64,000 nucleotides of DNA from Pedobacter polaris (lineage in GTDB: Bacteria > Bacteroidota > Bacteroidia > Sphingobacteriales > Sphingobacteriaceae), in NCBI RefSeq assembly GCF_005116505.1, contig NZ_SWBR01000002.1, forward strand, positions 124,314 to 188,313, given 5' to 3'. The notes below the pieces were generated by a model. That model was not told where the DNA came from. It saw only the letters and a program-made list of their open reading frames with translations, and made no database searches. This document shows, piece by piece, positions 48,819 to 56,132 of this stretch. How positions within the stretch are numbered: the stretch's first letter is position 1; the number at the start of each line of letters is the position of its first letter. Made by a program: the position numbers and the translations under genes.

Positions 48819-48981
48819 AAAATAAAGATTATGGTAGATTTTTATTTTGGATATGTTAGCATAAAAATGCACAACATCTATAAAAACCATAAGTGTATTA
48901 AGATAATCATTAAATGATTACCTAACCAAATTTAATCGATAAAGTAAGTTAGTATAGATAGATTAAATATAAAGAAAAAAC

Positions 48982-49077
48982 ATGCTAAACAAACTACTTC
49001 TTATAGCTAATGGACTTAAAACAGCATTTAATATATTTTTAAATAAAAGCTTGCTTAAGAATAAGGTCTTAACATAG
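48982..49077 (+). CDS. Possible 31-residue cationic amphipathic peptide
   Basis: ATG to TAG frame encoding a Leu/Lys/Asn-rich peptide (MLNKLLLIANGLKTAFN, then IFLNKSLLKNKVLT). The alternation of hydrophobic and basic residues resembles membrane-active peptides. It lies upstream of and divergent to LanB. Short AT-rich frames of this kind also arise by chance, and it has few Ser/Thr for dehydration. Coding status is uncertain. Confidence 0.22.
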   Translation: MLNKLLLIANGLKTAFNIFLNKSLLKNKVLT

Positions 49078-49099
49078 CTAGAAGTCTCTAACGCTATAA

Positions 49100-49167
49100 A
49101 AAGAAAAACGGAGACGCAGTTGTTACCCTGTGTCCCCGTTTAAATTAACGCTCTCGGGACAAAGATA
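49100..49167 (-). ncRNA. Candidate short RNA with intrinsic terminator
   Basis: On the minus strand a -7-like box TATCTTTG (49167-49160) is followed within about 20 bp by a 14-bp stem with two mismatches (49141-49128 with 49119-49106) and a T-rich tract. The implied transcript would be only about 50 nt. The hairpin is downstream of, and separate from, the sigma factor terminator. The -33 element is not clear. Confidence 0.3.
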
Positions 49168-49206
49168 AAATTATTCTATAATTATTAAAAATATTAGGGA
49201 TATAAA

Positions 49207-49238
49207 AGGAAAGCCTCGTTTTTTAACGAGGCTTTCCT
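49207..49238 (-). terminator. Terminator of the ECF sigma factor gene
   Basis: Perfect 14-bp stem AGGAAAGCCTCGTT (49207-49220) with AACGAGGCTTTCCT (49225-49238), 4-nt loop, followed on the minus strand by TTTTATA. It lies 37 bp after the stop codon. Confidence 0.88.
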
Positions 49239-49275
49239 AGGTAGATGATTATCTTTAGTATAAGTATAGGGTTTG

Positions 49276-49806
49276 TTAAGAAATCTTACATTTTAATTCT
49301 TCGTAAACCTTAAGGTATTTCTTCAAATGTAACCTGGCATAATGGATTCTTGTTTTCACAGTACCAATTGGCATATCAAATTCCTCTGCAATTTCATGGT
49401 ATTTGTAGCCTTCGAAATACCTCATAAATGGATCATACAAGTTGGCTGGTAATGAACTTAAGGCTTTCTCAATGTCGCCATTAATGAATTTTTGCTCACC
49501 TTGGTTTCTAGATGCACTATGTAGTAACTGACTTGATGAAATTTCATCAGTTGTAGATAAAACCTTTTGGACTCTGGTATTTCTGCGATAATCATTAATA
49601 AATGTATTGCGCATAATAGTAAATAACCACGCCCTAAAATTAGTTTCAGGTTTAAACTTAGCAAAATAAGTAAATGCCTTTAAAAGTGTATCCTGAATAA
49701 GATCGTTAGCGTTTTCTTCATCGTTGGTAAAGCCCATTGCATAAGCCTTAAGTTTAGCACGATAAGGAATAATCATTGAATCGAAGTTTAATGTTTCTGT
49801 TGCCAT
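49276..49806 (-). CDS. ECF-type RNA polymerase sigma factor
   Basis: A 176-residue sigma-70 family factor. Region 2 (about 10-80) shows DLIQDTLLKAFTYFAKFKPETNFRAWLFTIMRNTFINDYRR; region 4 (about 120-170) shows LPANLYDPFMRYFEGYKYHEIAEEFDMPIGTVKTRIHYAR. The start MATETLNFD at 49806 is chosen, as the 17 upstream in-frame residues are not typical. No anti-sigma gene is adjacent, so control may be transcriptional. It is separated by about 390 bp from a second ECF gene on the same strand. Confidence 0.88.
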   Translation of the reverse strand: MATETLNFDSMIIPYRAKLKAYAMGFTNDEENANDLIQDTLLKAFTYFAKFKPETNFRAWLFTIMRNTFINDYRRNTRVQKVLSTTDEISSSQLLHSASRNQGEQKFINGDIEKALSSLPANLYDPFMRYFEGYKYHEIAEEFDMPIGTVKTRIHYARLHLKKYLKVYEELKCKIS

Positions 49807-50198
49807 TTTTAGATAGTTTAGTTTTTCAGAGATCCGATAACAAATTATTGACTTCAAACTTTATACCATGTTCATGGTGGGATGTTATTGGATTACTGTT
49901 AAAAAAGTTTAACTATTAATTATTTTTTTTTTGGCATAGCGTAATTATTAAAAGAAAGTAGTTTTTATTGGAATCTAAATCAGATAATATAAAAAAAATA
50001 AAATTTATTTTGCCGTATTTAGCGTATTTATACGTTGAATATTAGGTGTTTATCGCAGTAAACCTCCTTTGTCTTTTGGGTAAGATTCCTAAAAAACAAT
50101 CAGGATTTACAAATATTAGACAGTGATTGTAGTCCATAGAAGCTTAGTTTTGAGTATGAATTATAGTGAAGTTTCTTAAATTTTAGTTATAATTAAGC
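49807..50198. other. 392-bp region between two ECF sigma factor genes
   Basis: Very AT-rich with long A and T runs around 49920 and 49990. It must hold the promoter for the sigma gene at 49276. I see no gene, clear hairpin or convincing promoter match. Confidence 0.4.
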
Positions 50199-50795
50199 TC
50201 AGTTAAAATATTTTCTAAGCTTTAATATGGCCAATCTAAGTTTAGTTTTAATAGTGCCTAATGGGGTATTAAGTATTTCTGCGGCTTGAACGTGGGTAAA
50301 TCCTTTAAAATAAATTAAGTTAATAATTTCTTGCTCATCGGCATTTAGACGAGTTAGAAGTTGTTTAATGCCAATGGTTTCTAAATTAATCAGCACATAA
50401 GTCTTATGATCAATAATTTCAATTGGAATTTCACCGAGATCATCTGTTTTACTATAATTTAAATGTGCTTTACTTCTAAGTTGATCTATTGCAAGATTTT
50501 TTGCAACATTAGCCATCCATGTAAATAACCTGCCTTTTGAACAATCATATTGATTTATGGATTTCCATATTTTAACAAAAGTATCTTGTAAAATATCTTC
50601 AGCCACTTCATCAAATTTTATTATTCTTTTAATAATCCCATTTAAAGCTGGAGCATACATCTTGTACAACCTTTTAATGGCTAATGGATTACCTGATTTT
50701 AAATCAGCAACTAAAATCTCCTCAATTGAAGGAGGTTTAACTAACCTTAAACTTTGGTAATCAGCTTTCAGAAGGGGAAGTATAAGGGCTAGCAT
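50199..50795 (-). CDS. ECF-type RNA polymerase sigma factor, divergent from the ferritin-like pair
   Basis: A 198-residue sigma-70 family factor. Region 2: IKFDEVAEDILQDTFVKIWKSINQYDCSKGRLFTWMANVAKNLAIDQLRS; region 4: LLTRLNADEQEIINLIYFKGFTHVQAAEILNTPLGTIKTKLRLAILKLRKYF. It has a slightly extended N-terminus; an internal start is possible, but the sequence from SIEEILVADLKSG onward is the conserved core. It is divergently arranged (224 bp) from two ferritin-like protein genes, an arrangement suggesting it controls them. No anti-sigma factor gene is adjacent. Confidence 0.88.
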   Translation of the reverse strand: MLALILPLLKADYQSLRLVKPPSIEEILVADLKSGNPLAIKRLYKMYAPALNGIIKRIIKFDEVAEDILQDTFVKIWKSINQYDCSKGRLFTWMANVAKNLAIDQLRSKAHLNYSKTDDLGEIPIEIIDHKTYVLINLETIGIKQLLTRLNADEQEIINLIYFKGFTHVQAAEILNTPLGTIKTKLRLAILKLRKYFN

Positions 50796-51019
50796 TTCAA
50801 TGATATCAAATGATTATGATGTTGCAACATATAAGTTGGTGATTTGTTCCGGATATTCCTGCTAAGAATGCGAATTGTAAATGCTTAATAATCAGTGTAT
50901 TCTAAAAAGGAGTGAAATAATTACGTTTTCTAGCTACTTCCTAAAAACCAAAGCATTTTTTCTGTCGTATGTGAAGCATATAAGACCTTATAACCGAAAC
51001 TTAAATAAAATTCATTTTT

Positions 51020-51739
51020 ATGGAAAATTTAAACGAAAAACAACAAGATGTACTCAATGAAAGTACTATTTTGGAAGCTAAACTACAGCGCCGTTCTTTC
51101 TTGCAATATGCAGGAGCAGGAGCAGCGGTTGTAGCTTTAACAGCGGCAGGCTGTAGAAAAGATCGCGTAAACCCACCTCTTACAGGTACTACGCTAGATT
51201 TTAAAGATGATTTTGGAGTTTTAAATTATGCTTATGCCCTAGAGCAATTAGAAGCAGCATTTTATATCCAAGTAGCTTCTGCACCACCATCTGGTTTCAG
51301 TACAGCAGAGAGAAATTACTTTAATGATATCCAATATCACGAAATTGCGCACAGAGAATTTTTTAAAAATGCATTAGGTGCTGCTGCTATAGGTAGTTTA
51401 GCTGTTGATTTTTCGAGTATAGATTTTACTAGCCGCACAAGCGTACTTGGTGCAGCTATGGCTTTCGAAGATTTGGGTGTTGCAGCATATAATGGTGCTG
51501 GTGTTCGTATTGTAAACAATGATTACTTATTATTAGCAGGTAAAATCGTTTCTGTAGAAGCACGTCATGCAGCTTATATCCGTGATATTATTTCTAATGG
51601 AACTTTTGCTGATATACCTTCCTTAACTCCACTTGGGGCAAATGTAGCTGGAGCACTTGATGGAGCTTTAACTCCGGACAAGGTTTTAGGTATTGCAGGA
51701 AAATACATTAAAACTCAAATTAACGTAATTAATCTTTAA
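51020..51739 (+). CDS. Ferritin-like domain protein with Tat-type lipoprotein signal
   Basis: A 239-residue protein. The N-terminus has a twin-arginine motif and hydrophobic stretch, RRSFLQYAGAGAAVVALTAAGC, in a Tat/lipoprotein arrangement (Cys45). The mature part is a ferritin-like four-helix bundle (Ferritin_2 type) with putative di-iron ligands in ALEQLEAAFY, YHEIAHREFF, AFEDLGVAAY and VEARHAAYI. Export in folded state through Tat would suit a metal-loaded protein. It is followed after 17 bp by a related gene. Confidence 0.82.
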   Translation: MENLNEKQQDVLNESTILEAKLQRRSFLQYAGAGAAVVALTAAGCRKDRVNPPLTGTTLDFKDDFGVLNYAYALEQLEAAFYIQVASAPPSGFSTAERNYFNDIQYHEIAHREFFKNALGAAAIGSLAVDFSSIDFTSRTSVLGAAMAFEDLGVAAYNGAGVRIVNNDYLLLAGKIVSVEARHAAYIRDIISNGTFADIPSLTPLGANVAGALDGALTPDKVLGIAGKYIKTQINVINL

Positions 51740-51756
51740 TCTTAAACTCAGCAATC

Positions 51757-52614
51757 ATGAATATCTTAAATGTAATAGAAGAAATAGAAAAAGTTGACGG
51801 TGAGATCTATGAAAGATTAAATCCGAGACGTAAAGCAATGAAGGACTTTTTTAACGTAGGTAAAAAAGTAGCTGTTGCATCATTGCCATTGGCTTTAGGT
51901 TCAATGTTCCAAAAAGCTTATGGACAAACCACACCAACAGCAGTAGTTGATGTGTTAAACTTTGCACTGTCATTAGAATATTTAGAATACCACTTTTATA
52001 ACCGTGCTTTAACAGGTACTCCTGCTCCACCAATTCCTGCAGGCGCCCCATTAGCTGCAATTACCACCATACGTAACCATGAAGATGCCCATGTTAAGTT
52101 ATTAGCGGGTGCTCTTGGAGCTAGTGCTAGGCCAGTTTTAGTACAAAGTGACTTTGATTTTACAGCAGGTGGTGCTTTTGCTGATGTATTTACAAACTAC
52201 CAAACTTTCTTAAAAGTTGCGTTAGCATTTGAAGATACAGGTGTTAGAGCTTATAAAGGACAAGCTGGTGTATTAAATCGCAGTCCATTTTTAACTACGG
52301 CTTTACAAATACATGGTGTTGAAGCTCGTCACGCAGCGCATTTGCGACAAATGGTTGCGGCTAATGTTACAGGTGCTAGTGGTTTAAAACCATGGATAGC
52401 CTATACTGCAAACGGTAATGATACTGGTATAGCAGCTGTAGATGCAGTTTATGCAGGCGAACAGTTAACTACACAAGCAACTATTAATATTGTTGGCATT
52501 AATGGTTCTGCAGTAACGCAAACTCATGCTTCAGAAAGTTTCGATGAACCGTTAACAAGAGCACAAGTAGTAGCTATTGCTAACCAATTTATACCCATAA
52601 AAAAATTATCATAA
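51757..52614 (+). CDS. Ferritin-like domain protein, second of the pair
   Basis: A 285-residue ferritin-like protein. The N-terminal PRRKAMKDFFNVGKKVAVASLPLALGSMF is a weak Tat-like signal ending before GQTTPTAV. The helical bundle carries SLEYLEYHFYNRAL, NHEDAHVKLLAG, AFEDTGVRAYKG and GVEARHAAHLRQM, with the Glu and His expected for a di-iron site. The C-terminal 60 residues contain FDEPLTRAQVVAIANQF. It is operonic with the preceding gene. Enzymatic activity is unknown; oxidative-stress or desiccation roles are speculation. Confidence 0.8.
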   Translation: MNILNVIEEIEKVDGEIYERLNPRRKAMKDFFNVGKKVAVASLPLALGSMFQKAYGQTTPTAVVDVLNFALSLEYLEYHFYNRALTGTPAPPIPAGAPLAAITTIRNHEDAHVKLLAGALGASARPVLVQSDFDFTAGGAFADVFTNYQTFLKVALAFEDTGVRAYKGQAGVLNRSPFLTTALQIHGVEARHAAHLRQMVAANVTGASGLKPWIAYTANGNDTGIAAVDAVYAGEQLTTQATINIVGINGSAVTQTHASESFDEPLTRAQVVAIANQFIPIKKLS

Positions 52615-52689
52615 GTTTAATTGGTTTAAGTTAAGGGAGGGAGTTTTATAATTTCCTTCCTTTTTTTATGCCCAAGAATTTGCTGAAAA

Positions 52690-52772
52690 ATAAAAAAGCC
52701 CTTGCTTAAATCAAGGGCTTTAACTATTATGGTGTGCCTGCCCTTCACGGATCACCCGTTCACAGGACTTTT
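52690..52772 (-). ncRNA. Candidate structured RNA ending in a strong terminator
   Basis: On the minus strand a GC-rich block (52768-52731) can fold with CCTG/CAGG and ACGG/CCGT helices around a small loop, and is followed by a perfect terminator AAAGCCCTTG / CAAGGGCTTT (52721-52695) with a TTTTTTATTTTT tail. The plus strand could instead use the block itself as a terminator (CCTG...CAGG, then ACTTTTTT). The base composition stands out from the AT-rich surroundings. Identity unknown. Confidence 0.35.
52695..52721. terminator. Bidirectional terminator after the ferritin-like pair
   Basis: Perfect 10-bp stem AAAGCCCTTG (52695-52704) and CAAGGGCTTT (52712-52721) with a 7-nt loop. On the minus strand it is followed by TTTTTTATTTTT; on the plus strand the T run is short. 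A weaker T-rich hairpin also lies at about 52635-52668. Confidence 0.75.
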
Positions 52773-52844
52773 TTATCTCTTTTGTTTACTGATAACAATT
52801 TAGCATTTTGTTAGTTTAAGTAACCTGAAAACTTTTGCACAGCC

Positions 52845-52859
52845 TGTGGATTATCCACA
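52845..52859. promoter_or_regulatory. Palindromic DnaA-box pair
   Basis: TGTGGATTATCCACA contains the DnaA box consensus TTATCCACA (52851-52859) overlapping its near-complement on the other strand. It is the only such site seen, so it is not an origin by itself. Confidence 0.4.
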
Positions 52860-53058
52860 AAAAGCCTCAAAAATTGTTGGTTTTTATAATATCTTAAACA
52901 TTTCTTAACAAAGTTCGTTACCCAGTCATAAAACCAATATTTTTGGTGATCGCCGAAGTTGCAAAGGTTAGAATTGAAACTTTCGTTATGGCATTCATTC
53001 TTTAGCTTCAAATTATTAAACAATTGTAGATAAGATATGCTGATACTATAAGCGGTCT

Positions 53059-53340
53059 TTAATAAATTACATTTTCAATTTCTCCAGCAATCTGATTAAT
53101 TTCAGGTAAATTTAAAACTACTTTAGGTTGATCATCCGAGTAACTTTGCTTGTAATCATAAAGGGGTAAAATTCCAGGTTCAATTTCATCTTCTGCAACT
53201 AATTCCCAATCATGATCTAATTGTTTAATAGCACCCACTATTGCTCCAAAATAAACGATTTTAAAGTAATCTTTTTCTGGTAAAATGGTTAATGTAATTT
53301 CCTGTTGATTGTGGTTAATTTTGATATTAAATGGTTCCAT
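53059..53340 (-). CDS. Small hypothetical protein (93 aa), similar in layout to the 29903 product
   Basis: A 93-residue acidic soluble protein. Beta strands ITLTILPEKDYFKIVYFGAIVGAIKQLDHDWELVAED are followed by a polar loop and a helix LPEINQIAGEIENVIY. The strand-turn pattern (Tyr-x-Ile/Val, Gly-x-Ile-x-Gly-x-Ile, Leu-Asp) closely parallels the protein at 29903, where the same phrase reads YEIIDDDGTIGTIQLD. They may share a small domain family. No function recognised. Confidence 0.6.
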   Translation of the reverse strand: MEPFNIKINHNQQEITLTILPEKDYFKIVYFGAIVGAIKQLDHDWELVAEDEIEPGILPLYDYKQSYSDDQPKVVLNLPEINQIAGEIENVIY

Positions 53341-53487
53341 AATACTTAAACTAAGTTTAGGTTCAATTGTTTTATCAATTCTCTAATTCTTTAGAGCGTT
53401 AGATATACAAGCACTATTTACAGTTATAACCTTAAATAAATAAAAACCTTTTCTGCCAAAATATAGTTATAGCACAAAAATAACATT

Positions 53488-53943
53488 ATGGAAAATAATC
53501 AAGATATAATAGCAGATCTAAAGAGCCTAATTAGCATTGTAAACGATGGCAAAGAGGGATACCAATCTGCAGCAGATGTAATTGAAAACCCAACCTTAAA
53601 AGGTGTATTTTTAAAAAATGCTACTCAGAGATTTGTATACGAACAAGAATTAAAAGCGCATATTTTAAAACATGGAGGTGTATCTGATAATGAAGAAGGT
53701 GGGATTTTAGGGTTTTTACACCGTACTTGGATTGGCATTAAAGAAGCCTTAAGTAGCAAAGAAGAAACTTCGGTGCTTAGTGCTATAGAAACAGGTGAGC
53801 AAGCGGCATTAGATAAATATGACCAATGCATTAAAGATTACGAAAATCATGCAGATCATTTAGAATTGCTCATTAGACAAAGGGCTGGTATATTAGATGC
53901 TTTAAAGGAAGTAGAGGTCTTGCATCAAGAATTATCGAATTAA
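53488..53943 (+). CDS. PA2169-family four-helix-bundle protein
   Basis: A 151-residue all-helical protein resembling the PA2169 (DUF2383) family: DLKSLISIVNDGKEGYQSAADVIENPTLKGVFLKNATQRFVYEQELKAHILKHGG, then LHRTWIGIKEALSSKEETSVLSAIETGEQAALDKYDQCI. The family belongs to the ferritin-like superfamily and is commonly stress-induced; function is not established. It is monocistronic, closed by a terminator, and close to the ferritin-like pair at 51.0-52.6 kb. Confidence 0.85.
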   Translation: MENNQDIIADLKSLISIVNDGKEGYQSAADVIENPTLKGVFLKNATQRFVYEQELKAHILKHGGVSDNEEGGILGFLHRTWIGIKEALSSKEETSVLSAIETGEQAALDKYDQCIKDYENHADHLELLIRQRAGILDALKEVEVLHQELSN

Positions 53944-53944
53944 T

Positions 53945-53978
53945 AAAAAAAGCCAGTGAATTTACACTGGCTTTTTTT
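53945..53978. terminator. Bidirectional terminator between PA2169-type gene and the convergent small gene
   Basis: AGCCAGTG (53951-53958) pairs with CACTGGCT (53965-53972) around a 6-nt loop; six A precede and six T follow, extending the stem. It serves both the gene ending at 53943 and the minus-strand gene ending at 53995. Confidence 0.88.
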
Positions 53979-53994
53979 ATTCTAGTAAAATCAT

Positions 53995-54318
53995 TTACCT
54001 GATAGGCCTGTTGGCATTATAAGCCACTATGTAATTTAGCTCTAAACGCTCAATGCTTTTTTTATCAAGTAAAGCTATTTCCATATCTTCTGCTTGCTTC
54101 ATTTTTGTTCTAATAGATTGATAAACTTCAACAATTATTCCCTTTGGAATTTGTGTTGCAATAGCAGGTTTGTAATCCTTTACTATTTTTTTCATATCAA
54201 TTTCATTGGTCAGTTTTAAATCCCATTTTTCATCACTTTTAAATCCACTCTCATCTGAAGTGTTATTTAATTGAAAAAGGAACAGTCCAATTTGGTATTG
54301 AATTTCTTTTGCATTCAT
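53995..54318 (-). CDS. Hypothetical protein (107 aa)
   Basis: A soluble 107-residue protein, charged, mostly helical: starts MNAKEIQYQIGLFLFQLNN, with a central IVKDYKPAIATQIPKGIIVEVYQSIRTKMKQAEDMEI and a C-terminal ERLELNYIVAYNAN. No signal peptide or known domain recognised. It reads convergently with the PA2169-type gene and shares its terminator. Confidence 0.55.
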   Translation of the reverse strand: MNAKEIQYQIGLFLFQLNNTSDESGFKSDEKWDLKLTNEIDMKKIVKDYKPAIATQIPKGIIVEVYQSIRTKMKQAEDMEIALLDKKSIERLELNYIVAYNANRPIR

Positions 54319-54528
54319 AACTGTATTTTTAAAATTACCTCTAAATAATGTTGAATAGCTAATGATAGATAAAGCTATGCTGTAACATTAGAAAATTTAA
54401 GGAAGGTAGGGTTTGATTTTCTATTTGCAAAGATACGCTATTAATATTTGTTTAAGGCATAGCTCCTCATCAATCTGTCTAAGAACATTCAAAAACAATC
54501 TTTCATTACTGATGTTAATTATTTAGTT

Positions 54529-54792
54529 ATAAATTTAAAATCTAAACCTATATTACCAATAGAAAATGAGCCAATAGGCTGGAATGAAAATCAAAATAAT
54601 CCCAATCTTAACAATGAAAGGAATAAAGTAGAAAACGAGGAAGAAACAGATGATCTTCAAAATGATATTGCTGGTAATGCTGCAGGAAATCTTCCGCCTG
54701 AAGAAAAAGAAGACAGTGAAGACGAATCTGCAAATGACAATGATGGAAAAGGATTTTTGGGTGATTTTGCTAAGCCGCAACATGACGATTAA
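54529..54792 (+). CDS. Small, very acidic disordered protein with an apparent ATA start
   Basis: An 87-residue frame ending 6 bp before the exonuclease III gene. The sequence is coding-like: low-complexity, acidic and Asn-rich (PILPIENEPIGWNENQNNP, EEETDDLQNDIAGNAAGN, ending FAKPQHDD). No ATG, GTG or TTG lies between the upstream stop (54460-54462) and the acidic region; ATA at 54529 (giving xNLKSKPILPIENE) is the best-placed candidate. It may use a rare start codon or have a mutated start. The complementary strand shows a spurious hydrophobic frame. It resembles the small acidic protein at 60317. Confidence 0.45.
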   Translation: MNLKSKPILPIENEPIGWNENQNNPNLNNERNKVENEEETDDLQNDIAGNAAGNLPPEEKEDSEDESANDNDGKGFLGDFAKPQHDD

Positions 54793-54798
54793 TTTAAA

Positions 54799-55569
54799 AT
54801 GAAAATAGCAACTTACAACGTAAATGGGGTAAATGGCAGATTACCTGTATTGTTAAAATGGCTTGATGAGGCAAAACCAGATGTGGTCTGTTTGCAGGAA
54901 CTTAAAGCACCTGATGAAAAGTTTCCTTTACAGGCTATTAACGATGCTGGTTACAATGCAATTTGGCACGGACAGAAAAGCTGGAATGGAGTTGCTATTT
55001 TAGCTAGAAATAAAGAAATTAAAGAATTAAGGAGAGGACTTGATGGAGAAGAGGATGATCTGCATAGCAGGTACATTGAGGCTATAATTGATGGTATTGT
55101 TATTGGTTGTCTTTATTTGCCAAATGGAAATCCAGCACCTGGACCAAAATTCGATTATAAATTGCGGTGGTTTGAAAGATTAACTACGCATGCAGCCAAT
55201 CTATTAACTTACAATTTACCAGTGGTATTGGTAGGTGATTATAATGTAATGCCAACAGAATTGGACGTTTACAAACCTGAGCGTTGGGTAGATGATGCCT
55301 TATTTAGACCAGAAACTCGTTTGGCTTTTAAAAATTTAATAGCTCAAGGATGGACCGATGCCATTAGAACATTGTATCCAGACCAAAAGATTTATACTTT
55401 TTATGATTATTTTCGTAATGCATATGCACGAGATGCTGGTTTACGAATTGATCATTTTCTATTAAGTCCAGATTTAAAAACCAAACTTAAAAGTGCTGCA
55501 GTTGATAAACATGTAAGAGGTTGGGAAAAAACAAGTGATCATTGCCCAGTTTGGATTGAGATAGCTTAA
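54799..55569 (+). CDS. xth: Exodeoxyribonuclease III
   Basis: A 256-residue endonuclease/exonuclease/phosphatase-fold enzyme that acts as AP endonuclease and 3'-5' exonuclease in base-excision repair. Motifs are intact: MKIATYNVNGVNGR at the N-terminus, VVCLQELKAPDEKFP with the metal-binding Glu, SWNGVAILAR, VLVGDYNVMPTELDVY (Asp and Asn of the active site), RIDHFLLS, and SDHCPVWIEI with the catalytic Asp-His. Length is close to E. coli Xth (268 residues). It follows the small acidic frame by 6 bp. Confidence 0.93.
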   Translation: MKIATYNVNGVNGRLPVLLKWLDEAKPDVVCLQELKAPDEKFPLQAINDAGYNAIWHGQKSWNGVAILARNKEIKELRRGLDGEEDDLHSRYIEAIIDGIVIGCLYLPNGNPAPGPKFDYKLRWFERLTTHAANLLTYNLPVVLVGDYNVMPTELDVYKPERWVDDALFRPETRLAFKNLIAQGWTDAIRTLYPDQKIYTFYDYFRNAYARDAGLRIDHFLLSPDLKTKLKSAAVDKHVRGWEKTSDHCPVWIEIA

Positions 55570-55586
55570 TCCAAACTAAGTAGCAT

Positions 55587-55946
55587 TTAGAGTAAATGAT
55601 CATTTACTCTTGCAATGAAATCGTTAACATCAAAGGGTTTATTTATAAAATCTTCAGTTTCACATCTTTGCTTAGCATTACTGTAGTAATCATTTGCAGA
55701 CATCATTAATACAGGAATATGTTGCGTGCGTCTATTATCTTTTAGTTCGTCGCAAACATCTATACCATTACCATCTGGTAACATCACGTCAAGTATAATA
55801 AGATCTGGTTGGGCAAATAAAATTCCCTTTTTAAATTCTTCTACAGTAGCAAATCCCTGTACCTCATAATTTTCATCTGTAAGAATATGAGTAATAACTT
55901 CTCTGATATCTTCGGTATCATCTAAAATGAAAATGCTCTTTTTCAT
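55587..55946 (-). CDS. Single-domain response regulator
   Basis: A 119-residue CheY-like receiver without output domain. Acidic pocket ILDDTED, phospho-acceptor in LIILDVMLPDGNG, VLMMSAND, and the Lys of FINKPFDVNDF are all present. The start MKKSIFILDD at 55946 is chosen over an upstream in-frame ATG at 55988, because the extra 14 residues precede the conserved first strand. No adjacent kinase. It ends 17 bp from the convergent exonuclease gene. Confidence 0.87.
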   Translation of the reverse strand: MKKSIFILDDTEDIREVITHILTDENYEVQGFATVEEFKKGILFAQPDLIILDVMLPDGNGIDVCDELKDNRRTQHIPVLMMSANDYYSNAKQRCETEDFINKPFDVNDFIARVNDHLL

Positions 55947-56132
55947 TGCTTTAATATTTATAGTCAACGTTGTTATAGTTAACTTCATTAAAATTAAATT
56001 GTTTAAAGAAATGGCAAAAAATATGATTTTAAAACTATAGGTTGTATGGATTGTTAATTTATTACTTAGCTAAACATATTGATTAAATTATTGTTCATTC
56101 ATCTAAATCTTAAATAAATTAACGCATCATTA

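Larger units (their letters stand above)
48819..49275. other. 457-bp region between LanB and the ECF sigma factor gene
   Basis: Contains the LanB promoter region (AT-rich), a 31-codon reading frame at 48982 on the plus strand, a hairpin with possible small RNA (49106-49167) and the terminator of the sigma factor gene (49207-49238). No larger gene is visible. Confidence 0.5.
52615..53058. other. 444-bp intergenic region with terminator, GC-rich structured block and DnaA-box palindrome
   Basis: Holds a terminator (52695-52721), an unusually GC-rich structured segment (52731-52768) and a palindromic DnaA box (52845-52859). A minus-strand frame from 53023 encodes a short peptide without recognisable features and looks fortuitous. 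Confidence 0.5.

Noticed and set aside
52615..53058. Chromosomal replication origin, suggested by a perfect DnaA box
   Set aside because: Only one palindromic box was found, without a DnaA-box cluster, AT-rich unwinding repeats or dnaA/dnaN neighbours.
54553..54783. Minus-strand Phe/Ile-rich frame
   Set aside because: It mirrors the acidic, Asp/Glu/Asn-rich frame on the plus strand, which is the better coding candidate.
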